DNA of 64,000 nt, from assembly GCF_022376445.1 (NCBI RefSeq), contig NW_025955092.1, positions 1-64,000 of the forward strand. The letters run 5' to 3'. The stretch is from Fomitopsis serialis. Lineage: Eukaryota; Basidiomycota; Agaricomycetes; Polyporales; Fomitopsidaceae. Below, piece by piece: positions 34,134 through 44,617 of the stretch. Each line of letters opens with the position of its first letter. Position 1 is the first letter of the stretch. The position numbers and the translations under genes were made by a program. The notes under the pieces were generated by a model that was not told where the DNA came from, ran no database searches, and saw nothing but the letters and a program-made list of their open reading frames with translations.

Positions 34134-34479
34134 AGTTGAGTCTGTCGTGTGCAGATTCGGTCTATCGTTACGAGTGATCGAGGGACAGCTGGGGGATACT
34201 TATTACATTTACTGCCCTACGGACTAGCCTTGTATAAGTACTCCCATACATCAGTTGCTGTGAGGGGCGGGCATAGTTTGACAGAACTTTGTGCTTGGTC
34301 ATGACAGAGGTGCACTGTCAGGATGCGCTGGCATAACGCGATGTGTATTACAGGACCTTCCATATACGGACGCAGGCGCCGCCAAACTTTTGATCGAGAG
34401 TAGCGTGACCGGGCGCTTCGATCGTCTCTCGCTCGTTTCGAGTCCCCCAAAGACCTAACAGACCTCTTTCTCGACCATC
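34134..34479. promoter_or_regulatory. Divergent promoter of pirin 3 and NLE1
   Basis: A 346-bp spacer between divergent starts. It contains TGTATAAGTACT (about 34231-34242) and the block TGCTTGGTCATGACAGAGGT, GCACTGTCAGGATGCGCTGG, both also found in the equivalent spacer of unit A (31773-32141) although the attached NLE1 copy has decayed. Conservation through shared duplication is seen; regulatory function is inferred. Confidence 0.5.
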
Positions 34480-36634
34480 ATGGCAACTCTTTTGCCCCCA
34501 CCGAAACGTCAGAAAGTCTACCACGGAATCCCAGAACCAGAACCAGAGCCTATAAAACCTTCACCGAACGTCGTCGTACAATTTGTGTCCGAGGAGGACG
34601 GGCAACCGCTCGCGCCCACGGTAAATTTGCCCGCTAATGTTTCTAGGGAGGGATTAGAGGCACTGGTCAACAAGCTGACTACAAAGGTCAGCCCTGATAT
34701 GACATTGCCGCCCGTGTCACAATCTGACTTTTTCTTGAATGATCAGGACGATGACCCTGTGCCTTTCTCATTCCACATCGCTTTGCCTGCGGACGTTACC
34801 AAGCCTGGAGCGCCCACTCAGCTGGTAATCGCGAAGTCTATCGAAGAGGACGTGCTTGCACACCCTTCGAATGCATTCACACCTGAAGACGTGTTCGTTG
34901 TCCGTTGTTCACCTCAAGCGGTGTTCAAAGTCCGGCCAGCGACTCGATGCTCCTCAACCTTGTCTGGTATGCTAATCCGTTCACGTAACCCTCATTATGC
35001 ATGCTTATGTACGCGTCGCCAATGCAGGCCACACATCTCCCATCCTGTGTGCCTCTTTCTCACCCACAGGCAATCTCCTTGCCACTGGATCTGGCGATTG
35101 CAATGCACGGCTGTGGGACCTTTTCACGGAGACTCCGTCACATGTTCTCTCCGGTCACAAAGGCTGGGTGCTCTGTGTCGAGTGGGAAGCAATGGAGCGT
35201 ATACTCGCTACGGGCGGCCATGATGGGCACGTCCGTCTATGGGACCCCAAAGCGGGCAAGCCCATAGGCGACGCTCTTAGAGGACACACGAAATGGGTCA
35301 CATCCTTAGCATGGGAGCCGATCCATCTGTGAGCCTCCAATTCTCTTATGTGCTCCAGCTATCCGTCTGAAGCCCATTTAGGAACCCATCTGCGCCGCGT
35401 TTGGCGTCCTCATCAAAAGATGGCACGGTTCGTGTGTGGTCAACCTCGACACGACGGTGTGAATACACGCTTGGAGGACATACAGCCAGCGTGAACGTCG
35501 TCCGGTGGGGCGGGGGCGGCCTCGATGGCAAGGGCGTGCTGTACACTGCCTCCAGTGACCGCACGATCAGGGTATGGGACGCGAAAGAAGTACTTATCAT
35601 TTCCATAAGACCGCTGAACTTTGCTGATCATGATTCTAGGGACGACTCTTGCACACTTTGAAGGACCATGCGCACTGGGTTACCACGCTGGCACTGAACA
35701 CAGATTTCATATTACGGACAGGCCCCTACGATCATACAGGCAAGAAACCTGTGTCCGAAAACGAGGGTATGTCGCTCGCTTTGTGCATCTGCCGGGATGT
35801 GGCAGATGAACCCCCAATTGCCGCAGAAAATCCTCGCGGGGTTTGAAGGACTCTGGTCCGTTATATACGTGCTCCGGCGCAAGTTCGGAGCGCGTATGTA
35901 ACGAGCTATGGCTTTCTTAATTTGACCTCATATTGCATACTGCTCGGGAATTACCTAGCACTAGCTGACAACTGCCGTAGCTCAAACCCTCGCGCTTGCG
36001 CGCTACAAGAACCTTGTGTCCAGCAACGGCGAAACGCTCATCTCAGGGTCAGATGACCACACACTTTTCTTCTGGTCGCTGTTCCCATCTCATGCTGGCT
36101 CCTCCGCCGCATCGGATGAAGCTGCCGCGCGCGGTGGAAAGCTCAAGCCCGTGGCGCGACTGACCGGGCACCAGCGCCAGGTGTCGCACGTCGCGTTTAG
36201 TCCCGATGGACGCTGGGCCGCGAGCGCAGCATGGGACAACAGCGTGCGTTTATGGGACGGCCGGACCGGTAAATTCGTTGCAACACTTCGCGGGCATATC
36301 GGTGCCGTCTACCGGCTGACGTGGAGTGCCGATTCGAGATTGCTTGTCAGCGCGAGCAAGGATAGCACGGTCAAGGTAAGCTTCTCGCGCAGCGTAGTTG
36401 CTCATACACAAACAGGCTTGCTGATGTTTGTGCGTAGATCTGGGATCTCAAGACGTACAAACTGAAGACAGACCTTCCTGGGCACACGGACGAGGTGTAC
36501 TGTGTGGACTTCGTGGCGGACAAAATTGTTAGTGGAGGGCGCGATCGGACGGTGAAAATGTAGGCGAATTCCTCCCACCAAGACCGCCATTTTTGCATTG
36601 CTAACTTTGTTTGTCCATCAGCTGGAAGAATTGA
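34480..36634 (+). CDS. RSA4: Ribosome assembly protein 4 (NLE1/Rsa4), NLE domain plus WD40 propeller
   Basis: Nuclear 60S maturation factor whose N-terminal ubiquitin-like NLE domain is bound by the AAA ATPase Rea1/midasin. Exons: 34480-34686, 34747-34966, 35028-35328, 35382-35589, 35640-35766, 35981-36375, 36438-36559, 36622-36634; 530 aa. The NLE domain spans about 28-140 (VVVQFVSEEDGQPLAPTVNL and the SIEEDVLAH region). WD blades follow: GHTSPILCASFSPTGNLLAT with ARLWD, GHKGWVLCVEWE with VRLWDPKAGKP, GHTKWVTSLAWEP, RVWSTSTRRCEYTLGGH, RTIRVWDAK, DHAHWVTTLALNTDF, TGHQRQVSHVAFSPDGRWAA, GHIGAVYRLTWSADSRLL, and GHTDEVYCVDF, ending IWKN. The GKPIGDALRGHTKWVTSLAW block is typical of Rsa4. The final exon has 13 nt. 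Confidence 0.95.
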
Positions 36635-37402
36635 GTGGTCTATGTCAACATTGATATATGATGATTGACTGCGATGCGCGTCAGGTTTGGGATTACGAGA
36701 TGTCCGGATCAGATTCCGAGTGCTTCATGATGGTATCCTCGCTGTATTACTTACGTTTCCGAGACAGAGTCTGGGAAGAAGTAGCGCCTTCAAGCATTAC
36801 AGAATGACACGCATACTCATAAGACTGCCTCCAATATGGAAAGATCATTCGAGCCTGGATAGCGTTGTTTCCTCCGGCTCCCCCGCGTTGTGGCTTACAT
36901 CTGTTCCCGTTTACACCGTCCTGTCGAGTTGTTGGTACAACCCTGTTGAAAAGGGCTGTAACCAGACATTGCTAAGGCGGAGTTTGAGTGTCGACCGACG
37001 CGCATTCGTCCGCGTCAATACGGATCGACCATACGTGATTTGTGCAGACGAAGGTCTCTGTCGCGCGGCCGACGACGGCGGCATACAGAAATATCGCGAT
37101 CCATTTTTAGTCCACCGGCGTCGCAAAAGAGGTTATATTCCGGACGATGAGTCGACAACGTACAGGAATGCTGGTCGGCCATTCCTCCTACCACACTCAT
37201 CGGCGAGTGCGTGAAATGTCCCATCGACACCGATTTGCATCTGAGTAGTTCGCGGCTGTTTTCCGTACAACCAATGAGCTACGGTTGGTCTTGGAGAACA
37301 TGGTGCAGTCTCGCGTGTGAGGCGCCACCACTGGGTGAGTTGAGATTGCTAGTTTTGAGTGCAGACGAACGACTCGGCGACTCCCTGCTAGAGAAGGAAG
37401 CA
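36635..37402. other. Convergent intergenic stretch
   Basis: 768 bp between the 3' ends of NLE1 and EngB paralogue 2. A frame of 175 codons at 36687-37214 on the plus strand has no recognisable motif and no splice-linked partner; I treat it as chance. Nothing else seen. Confidence 0.4.
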
Positions 37403-38373
37403 TTACATCAGACCACAGGCTTCCTCTATGCTTTTCCGCAGGTCATCGATGCCAAGGCGAGACTCTTCCAGTGCTGCAGTAACAATGGCTGGCAGACATG
37501 TCGGGGCCGTCTCGAAGATGTCCCTCTGAATGTCTTTGATCGCACCCCGACCATCGCTGGACCGTAGAAGGCCGTCGGCCTTCGTGATGACGGCTTGTAA
37601 TGTAAACTTCACACCGGAGGTGGCTTGACATTGTGTGTCGAGAGACTGCAACATCGCGCGGTCTGGGTCGTTTAGACCGTGGGTCGCGTTGACTAGCACG
37701 TATACTCTCTTCAGTCTGGATCCACATCAAGCATCAGCATTGGCTAACAGATAGTGCTATGGACGTACTCTTCGCGCGTCTTGACGTAGTGATTGAACAC
37801 CTCGCCCCATTGTGGACGACCTCGCGCGCCGTATCCCGGGGCGTCGACGAGAATAAGCTTCCCCGGCTCGCGACCAACACGATAGAAGTTGAGAGTCCGA
37901 GTGCGTCCCTAGGTCACACAGCATACATATGTGAATAAAGTAACATCCCAGGAGAAGTATCAGGCCGCACAGGTTTCTGACTGGTGTGTGCAAGATTGCG
38001 ACGGCCTAGAAGAGCATTGAGCAAGGTTGACTTGCCTACGTTCGCTCGGCCTGTTAACACCAATGAGCAGACAACATTGGTGCATAACAAGATGTGTGTA
38101 CCAGTGACGATAACCTTAGGTCAATATGAGCACCTGTGTAGATATTCAGTCGATGAATATGACTGGGCTCACTTCAGGCAGACCTTGTAAGCGTGGGATC
38201 GACGTTGGACTCGCCGCTGAAATCAGGAGTTCAGCGGCAGAGGCATCAGAGAACACGTCGCTCGCAGAGTTAGAGAACAGGCGTCTCGAAAGTCCACGTA
38301 TGAGAGGAGTTACTTCATGTCGGTGTAGTCCTGACATGGGAGCTGCTGGCAGCCAAAGCAAACACCGCCGCAT
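37403..38373 (-). CDS. EngB-type GTPase, paralogue 2 (probably mitochondrial ribosome assembly)
   Basis: Exons on minus: 38373-38173, 38114-38102 (a 13-nt micro-exon), 38050-37971, 37908-37769, 37715-37403; 248 aa. The N-terminus MSGLHRHEVTPLIRGLSRRL, reached from an in-frame ATG at 38337, is rich in Arg and Ser and fits a mitochondrial targeting peptide; 38373 is the longer start. Motifs: VIVTG joins RANVGKSTLLNALLGRR (G1 around residues 72-79), TSQKPGRTRTLNFY (switch I), LILVDAPGYGARGRPQW (G3), VYVLVNATHGLNDPDRAML and VITKAD (G4). All are canonical EngB. It is divergent from the DNA ligase gene, 159 bp away. The micro-exon and its phase are the same as in paralogue 1 at 22.3 kb. Bacterial EngB acts in large-subunit assembly; the fungal role is inferred from that. 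Confidence 0.9.
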
Positions 38374-38532
38374 ACGAGTAATTTCCTAATCGGGAAGGAA
38401 TGTGGGTCGGGCGCACTTGTCGCGTGACCGCGCTGAGGACGCACGGGATTTGGCCCGCGCCTTGTTTCGACGCGTCCGTGGCGCGACGCGCGACCATCTA
38501 CCCTCCCTCCTCTTGTTCATAGCAACCTGCGA
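38374..38532. promoter_or_regulatory. Short divergent promoter (EngB 2 / DNA ligase)
   Basis: 159 bp separate the two divergent ATGs, so the 5' regions of both genes must overlap or be very short. No clear TATA box; the middle is GC-rich (around CGCGACGCGCGACC). Confidence 0.4.
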
Positions 38533-41500
38533 ATGTCAGACTACGAAGCCTCGACATCCATTCCGTTTTCCTTGTGAGTACTGCCATGTGTATCAACACG
38601 GGCTGATTGACCCATTCCCTCGCCGCATGATGTGGTGGCCAGTTTCGTATCCCTCATCGAACACATATCGCGCATCAAGCCCCGAAAAGCCAGTAATCAT
38701 GGAAATAAAGGCACCTCCCATTCAACCTCCAGTGTTGTGCAGACATTCCGCAACTGGGTAACGGAACTCCATCGTCGGTACGACCCTCTACCTCCTGGAA
38801 CGACTGCTATCCTATTCCGGCTCCTCTTCCCCGAAGAGGATGCGAAGAGGAAGTACGACATGCAAGAGGCGAGGTTAGCACAAGTGCTCTCCGGTGCATT
38901 TGGCCTGCTGGGACGAGGTACAGAACGCGCAAGGGGTTTGGCCATTTGGAAAGCCGAGAACGCGATTGGCTGTTTAGGATTTGAAGTCCGGAAAGTGTTG
39001 GCCGAAAGTCGAGGAGTACGTTTGATGCCGTCTCAAATATGTACGCTCGAAGTACTTACTCCTCAGAAGAGCCTCGGAGACGAGCTCAGCGTCGCAGAAG
39101 TCGACGCCCTCCTCTCGACCCTAGCTTGCAAATCCGCGTTCTCTGCGGACAGCGTACGCCAAAATGCAGATATTTCAACCCCGCTGAAGGACAAATCACG
39201 GACTGAGATTGTCCGCTCCCTATACAGTCGCTTATCAGCTCCCGAGGCCTGCGTAGTGACCCAGATCATCCTGAAGGACATTCGGCCGTTGCTGTATCCT
39301 CTGCCAGAGGACGAGACGCACTACACGACGCTGTTGATACAGTACAAGAGCAATGCATTGGAGCAGCTCTCCAAGTTCGACGCTATGCGTGCTTGGGACT
39401 CCAGCGGTCGTATGCTATCCGCGTATCGAGTCCGTGCATGTCTTGACGAAGCTGCATCAGCCTATGAAAAGGCGATATGCGCAGGTAAAGCAGGTGATGT
39501 TCTCCTCGCACCACAGGTTGGGATACCGATTCAGGTCAGTGCGCGCCCACCCCTAGCATACGTATGTTAACCGGTCACGTTTAGATACCGAAGTGCTCGA
39601 AAGGGCAAGGCTGCGTACAGTCTCTCCGACTTCTTCGAGGCTCGAAGAAAGTCTGGGCGGAGACCAAGTATGATGGGGAGCGGACACAGATACATGTCGA
39701 CCTCGAGGCAGGCTTCCCTCGTATCACGATTTACAGCAAGAGCGGGCGGGATTCAACCATGGACCGGGTCGCCCTTCATCCGTAAGGAGACTTTCTCAGT
39801 TGGTCAAGTGTCAACATATGCTCAGATAACCATTCGGAACTGGCAGTCTCATTCTGGACGCGATTGGGTTCAACGATTCGTCTTGTAAGGTGAAGAGAAA
39901 CGTAGTGCTGGAAGCAGAGATGGTTGCCTACTCCGATACTCTTCATCGCATCGACGGTACGCACGCTTGGCTGGAGGCAGAAAGTCCCAACAGCAACTCA
40001 ATATGATCGCAGAGTTCTGGCGTATCCGGGGCCTCATCAGCACTACTGCTATAGGGCCGCGTCACAGCAGACATCCCAAGCATACTGCTGCTGATGCTTC
40101 ACAGGATGTTGAAGAGGGGTACGTGCCTCTGCATCGTATCCTGGGATTCTCACCTACAGCTTGTGTTGCATGTAGGTCGCAGTGCTCCTTGGTCTCCAAC
40201 GCATCTGACGACAGCACGCGGCACCTCGCCCTCGTCTTCTTCGATATCCTCGTTCTCGACGACGCGTCTCTCCTCTCTACTTCGTACTCTACCCGGCGCG
40301 CGACTCTCGAAAGCCTGCTTCACCTCAAACAGGGGTACGTCATGCTCGTTAAGCGCGTGGCCATCGATATGCAGCCCAGAATCAGCACCCGAGGTGGAGT
40401 GGATCCAGAAGCACGCCTTCGGGAGATCTTCGCGGAAAGGATTGCGGACCACCAAGAAGGACTGGTGTTGAAGGCCGACGAAGTGCGATACAACGACTGG
40501 AGGATGCCGTGGGTCAAGGTGGGCTCATCTTTCGCCTTGCATGAGCAGAACAGCTGAGTGGTAGTGGACTTCATTCCATAGTTGAAGAAGGATTATATCG
40601 AAGGATACGGAGACACCCTGGACCTCGTGCTGGTGGGCGCTACGTGGGAGAAGGAGCGCGCTCGGGAGCTTCGAGGTGGGTCACTTGGCGGATCGGTCAA
40701 TGTGTGGGCACTAAATTGATGGTTGTTACCACCGTACACCAGTCGCGCCAACGGCTTATACCACTTTCTATATCGGAGTGCTGGCGAACTCCGCCGCTCT
40801 CAAGACGAATGTCAGTCTCTACCTACGGTATTGAAGTTATTGCTGTCTGACCACGCGAATTGTGTAGCCTAGATGCATGCCGCATTTTGAAGTGTTCTTC
40901 ACGGCATCTTACGGGCTGAGCAGGGAGGAGTTGGAACAATTGAACTTTCGCATCAAGAGCACCGACCCTGTGCGCTGTGAGCCTGGAAAGGTGCGTCGAC
41001 CCTAATCTACGCCGCTGCGATGGCTCACAGGTACATACTCTTGCCACCCATCATGGTCTCCGTAGGCAATGCATGGACTTCCGTACACCCATCATTTGTT
41101 TCATGGACTTCCCTCCCCTACTGTGCTCCTCCCGGAGCCGATCCTTGTAGAAGTCGTTGGTGGTAGCTTCACCAAGGCAGCTCACAACAAGGTACGAGTC
41201 GATCGATTCATCGCATCTCTCATCTCTCATCAGCCCGACGCAGTTCTACGAGCTCCGCTTCCCGCGCATCGTAAAGGTCTTCCGGTCGAGCGAACGCTCA
41301 TGGACCGATGGTGCCACCCTCGAGGAGTTCCAGCGGATTGCACGAGAGTCAGTCGGCCACGAGAGCTCGCACAAGGACGTTGAGGACTGGTGCAACGAGC
41401 TCTGGGGCAAGCCGAGCTCGCCGGGAGCCAAATGCCCTGTCAAGCGGAGGCGAACGGAGGCCGAGTGGGCAGAAAAGCTGGAAAAGGCGGATCACAAGTC

Positions 41501-42362
41501 TGGGAAGAGGGCTAGGAAGGCTGAGACAGAACACCGTGTTCGTCCGGAGGCTAGTACTGCGGGTGGACGGGAGAATCGCACCGGCGCGTTGCCGGGGTCA
41601 CCGAAGTCACCTAGGTTATTAAGAACTCTAGGCTCAATGACGAATGTGATGAGGTGGTCTCCCGAAGTCGACATGCCGCTGCAACATCTCGCCCCGGGAG
41701 CGACGTTGACTTCTGCAAATGCCATACCGTCTCCGTCGCCCACGAGGATACACTTGCGCAATGCGGAAGACCAAAGAGCTAGCACTCTTACGGATGCTGG
41801 TTCTGCCGAATCCTCCGACGATTTCACGACAAATTGCATTCCAGTTCGCCGTGTAGGCGCGGAACAAGTCACCGCCGGCGATCATCGTGTTGAGGACAAT
41901 GTCGTTGTGGACGCTCCGGCCTCGCCTCCACCGGAATTTACTTCGACATCGCTGGGACATTTTCTCCAACATGCAGTCATATGGCTGGCTCAGCCTCGCA
42001 GCACACCTCGACCAGCATGGCGTGTACCTTCCAAACTCATATTTCCGCCTGGTCAGCAGGTACACAGCCTCGAATCGCTCCTACAAGCTTGCCGCTGGGG
42101 CACAGCGGAGAGCATGAGCGTGTGCGACTGGGCGGAGAAGGGCGTCATCTTCGTCGACGATACAGCGCCGGAGTCCAACGACCGACCGTGGACCGAGTAC
42201 CCGCTCAAGTCGTTGATGGAGCGCAGGTCGACCCTGGTTCGCGAAGTAGGGCCTGTGGCTTGCAAGCCGGTCTGGATATTCAGCATGACTATGCTCAGCT
42301 ACGAGGCATTGAGTAACGCCTGCTCAGACGTGGAGGACCGGGCCTTGTGTAGATTCGGTTGA
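38533..42362 (+). CDS. ATP-dependent DNA ligase, LIG4-like, with long fungal C-terminal region
   Basis: Nick-sealing ligase, likely in DNA double-strand break repair. Twelve exons: 38533-38573, 38643-39015, 39067-39534, 39585-39781, 39847-39956, 40013-40118, 40176-40518, 40582-40675, 40743-40810, 40868-40990, 41066-41191, 41244-42362; 1055 aa. The DNA-binding domain covers about 10-270. Motif I is KYDGER with the adenylated Lys322; then the VLEAEMVAYSD block (motif III region), DILVLDD, EGLVLKADEVRYN (motif IV), and motif V at a splice junction, WVK joined to LKKDY. An OB-fold follows (LVLVGATWEKER), then PILVEVVGGSFTKAAHNK and FYELRFPRIVKVFRSSERSW. The last 370 residues start with a Lys/Arg-rich linker and end with a compact region (HSLESLLQACRWG, GVIFVDD, PVWIFSMTML) that may be a diverged BRCT-like or fungus-specific domain; I cannot name it. 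Confidence 0.88.
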
Positions 42363-42681
42363 AGTCGGGGGCACACTTCGGCTTAACTTATCGTTATATT
42401 ATCGGTTTCCGCGCGAAGGATCGTCCGCATACGTAGAAAGACAAAACGTAAATGGAAGAGGTCTGAGGTATACGACATTGATCTCTAGATTTTCACGTAG
42501 AGTGATCTCGCGGCAATGCACTGATTTGGCAGATCACAACATGGGTTGAGCAGTATGAATCTTCTACGACACCTGCCTAATACGGACATGACCACTTTGA
42601 TCGAGGACGGTAATCTCACTAGCGATCTCGCCTTTTCGTTCTGACTCTCACTGTCCTCACCAGTCCGCACTGTCACGAGCA

Positions 42682-43790
42682 ATGGCCGACACTGCTCTGA
42701 TCAACACAGAGCTCACTGCCCTAACGCTCGTCTCGAAGGGCAAGGTCCGCGATGTCTACGCGACCTCTTCTCCCGAACACCTGTTGTTCGTAGCCACGGA
42801 CCGCATTTCAGCGTACGATGTCATCCTGCGCAACGTCCGTCCACTTTGTCCCGTCTCATTCGGCGAACCCGACCTTCCTCGCAGGGCGTCCCCGACAAGG
42901 GCAAAGTGCTTACCAAGATCTCGCTGTTCTGGTTTGAGAAGCTGAAGGACATCATCCCAACGCATTTTATAACCGCAAACGTTGATGAGATGCCCGAAGA
43001 AGTAAAACAGTACGGCAGCCAGATAGAAGGCAGGGCGATGCTCGTCAAGAAGGCGAAGGTCGTACCCCTCGAGGCCATCGTCCGGGGTTATCTAACTGGT
43101 AGGTCCATCGTTGCTCACGCGTCCATGCGGTCTCATCTGGTGACTTGCTAGGATCCGGATGGGCGGAGTACAAGAAGTCCGGGACAGTACATGGTATCCC
43201 CCTACCTGCAGGGCTCGTCGAGTCGCAGAAGCTCCCTCAGCCGTTGTTCACGCCCTCTACGAAGGCCGAGCAAGGACAGCACGACGAGAACATATCACCA
43301 CAACGCGGTATGTCCTGCATGGCTCCCTTGCGATTATCCTCGTACTCACCGTCGCTCCTACATAGCCGCCTCAATAGTCGGGCAGGATCTGTATGACAAA
43401 ATCTCAGTCGCGGCCATCCAGCTGTATCAAGCCGCCGCGGACTACGCCCTAACGCGCGGTCTCATCCTTGCAGACACGAAGTTCGAGTTCGGGCTCATTC
43501 CGTCGCCTTCCGGCGGGGAGGAACTGATCCTGGTCGACGAGCTGCTCACGCCAGACTCATCTCGGTACTGGCCTGCTGAAGGCTACAAACCCGGAGGAAC
43601 GCAGCCAAGTTTCGACAAGCAGTACTTGCGGGACTGGTTGACCAGCACGGGCTTCAGGAAAGGGTTTGAAAGCGGCCCGGAAGGAAAGGAGGGACAGGGG
43701 TGGGTCATGGAGACGAGTGTGGTGGAGGGGACGAGGGAGAGGTATTTTGAAGCCTTGAAAATGCTGGTGGGCGAAGACGTTACGTTGTAA
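42682..43790 (+). CDS. ADE1: Phosphoribosylaminoimidazole-succinocarboxamide (SAICAR) synthase
   Basis: Step 7 of de novo purine synthesis: CAIR, aspartate and ATP give SAICAR; cytosolic. Exons 42682-42834, 42885-43098, 43152-43307, 43366-43790; 315 aa, the usual length of the monofunctional fungal enzyme. Blocks: KGKVRDVY (nucleotide-binding loop), [82 protein letters not shown] and [38 protein letters not shown] at 42642, 40 bp before the ATG, resembles the Gcn4/Bas1 site of yeast purine genes; relevance here is inference. The 3' part, from about 43205 onward, is duplicated as a broken copy at 49.4 kb. Confidence 0.97.
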
Positions 43791-44305
43791 GTGTTCGCAG
43801 CAATCGTGCCGTAAAATGTAGCTATATGTTTTCTATATTCATAACAAAGCCGGCGAATATCTTTCATCGCCTCAGCGTAGTGTAGGCTGCCGAATGTGAA
43901 TCATGACCTAAATTGTACTGTTGTGTCCCGGCAAGTTTCGATCAGTGTTTTGTATACCTTGTTGTAGGACTAACAGCGCGATTGATTGTGTGTTATCTAG
44001 AACCAAGGCTGTAAAACCACTCATTGCTCATGACATCGAAGATTACATTTGTTTAGGTGTACATGAAGGAACGGTCAAGGTCGAGACGTGCCTTGAGTCG
44101 AAGAGAACGGAGAGAGAAAGAGAGAGGAGGCCTATACCGGATACAACCGTCAGCGGCAGCGGATGTTTTTTGGGCGTTGTTTTATCGTCATGCCTGCATC
44201 GAGCAGGGGAGACGAGGCTTCTTGCAAGCCACGGATAATATGGTCGCCAACCTGATACCAAGCTCAGTACCAGATATACAACCACGGATTGAGCACGCCT
44301 TACCA
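43791..44305. other. Convergent 3' region of ADE1 and zinc-finger gene A
   Basis: About 515 bp without a gene; includes a purine-rich GAGAGAGAAAGAGAGAGG run near 44110. It is duplicated at 49989-50496. Confidence 0.4.
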
Positions 44306-44617
44306 TCAGGACGCCGGCACGAAGCCGGGACAGTTGCCCCCTCCTACATGCCGCAGGAAGCTGTCCTTCTTGGCGAACGTGGCCCCACACCTTTGGCATG
44401 TATACGGCCGTTGATCAGAGCTGAAAGATGTCGCACAGCTCGGCCAGGATTGCGGAATACTCTCTCCATAACATTCGGACGCTGCCACAGAACGAGCCCG
44501 CATCCTCGGTAGCAGCGAGCAGTCATGGAGGCCATCCGTCGACGCCATGTCGCGGACGAATATCAGGCTTTGCTCTTCGCAAATTCCGGCGCCGACAATC
44601 TTGGAAATGAGGGCCAT
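44306..44617 (-). CDS. Small C2HC zinc-finger protein A
   Basis: Single-exon frame of 103 aa on minus, start MALISKIVGAGICEEQSL. The only recognisable element is a terminal finger YTCQRCGATFAKKDSFLRH followed by VGGGNC: Cys-x2-Cys-x12-His-x5-Cys, a C2HC variant of the C2H2 finger. The N-terminal 70 residues are unrecognised. Its paralogue B at 50497-50805 has the same start block and the same finger in a diverged sequence but intact frame, which argues that both are or were coding. A nuclear DNA- or RNA-binding role is possible; function unknown. Confidence 0.6.
   Translation of the reverse strand: MALISKIVGAGICEEQSLIFVRDMASTDGLHDCSLLPRMRARSVAASECYGESIPQSWPSCATSFSSDQRPYTCQRCGATFAKKDSFLRHVGGGNCPGFVPAS

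Larger units (their letters stand above)
33140..35200. repeat. Tandem duplication unit B: pirin 3 plus intact NLE1 5' part
   Basis: Direct-repeat partner of 30797 to about 32900; spacing between corresponding points is about 2.3-2.4 kb. The similarity fades within the first WD40 blades of NLE1, where unit A ends. Confidence 0.85.

Noticed and set aside
38690..38735. GTAATC..CTCCAG as an intron in ligase exon 2
   Set aside because: Removing these 40 nt would break the frame of the following conserved DNA-binding domain.
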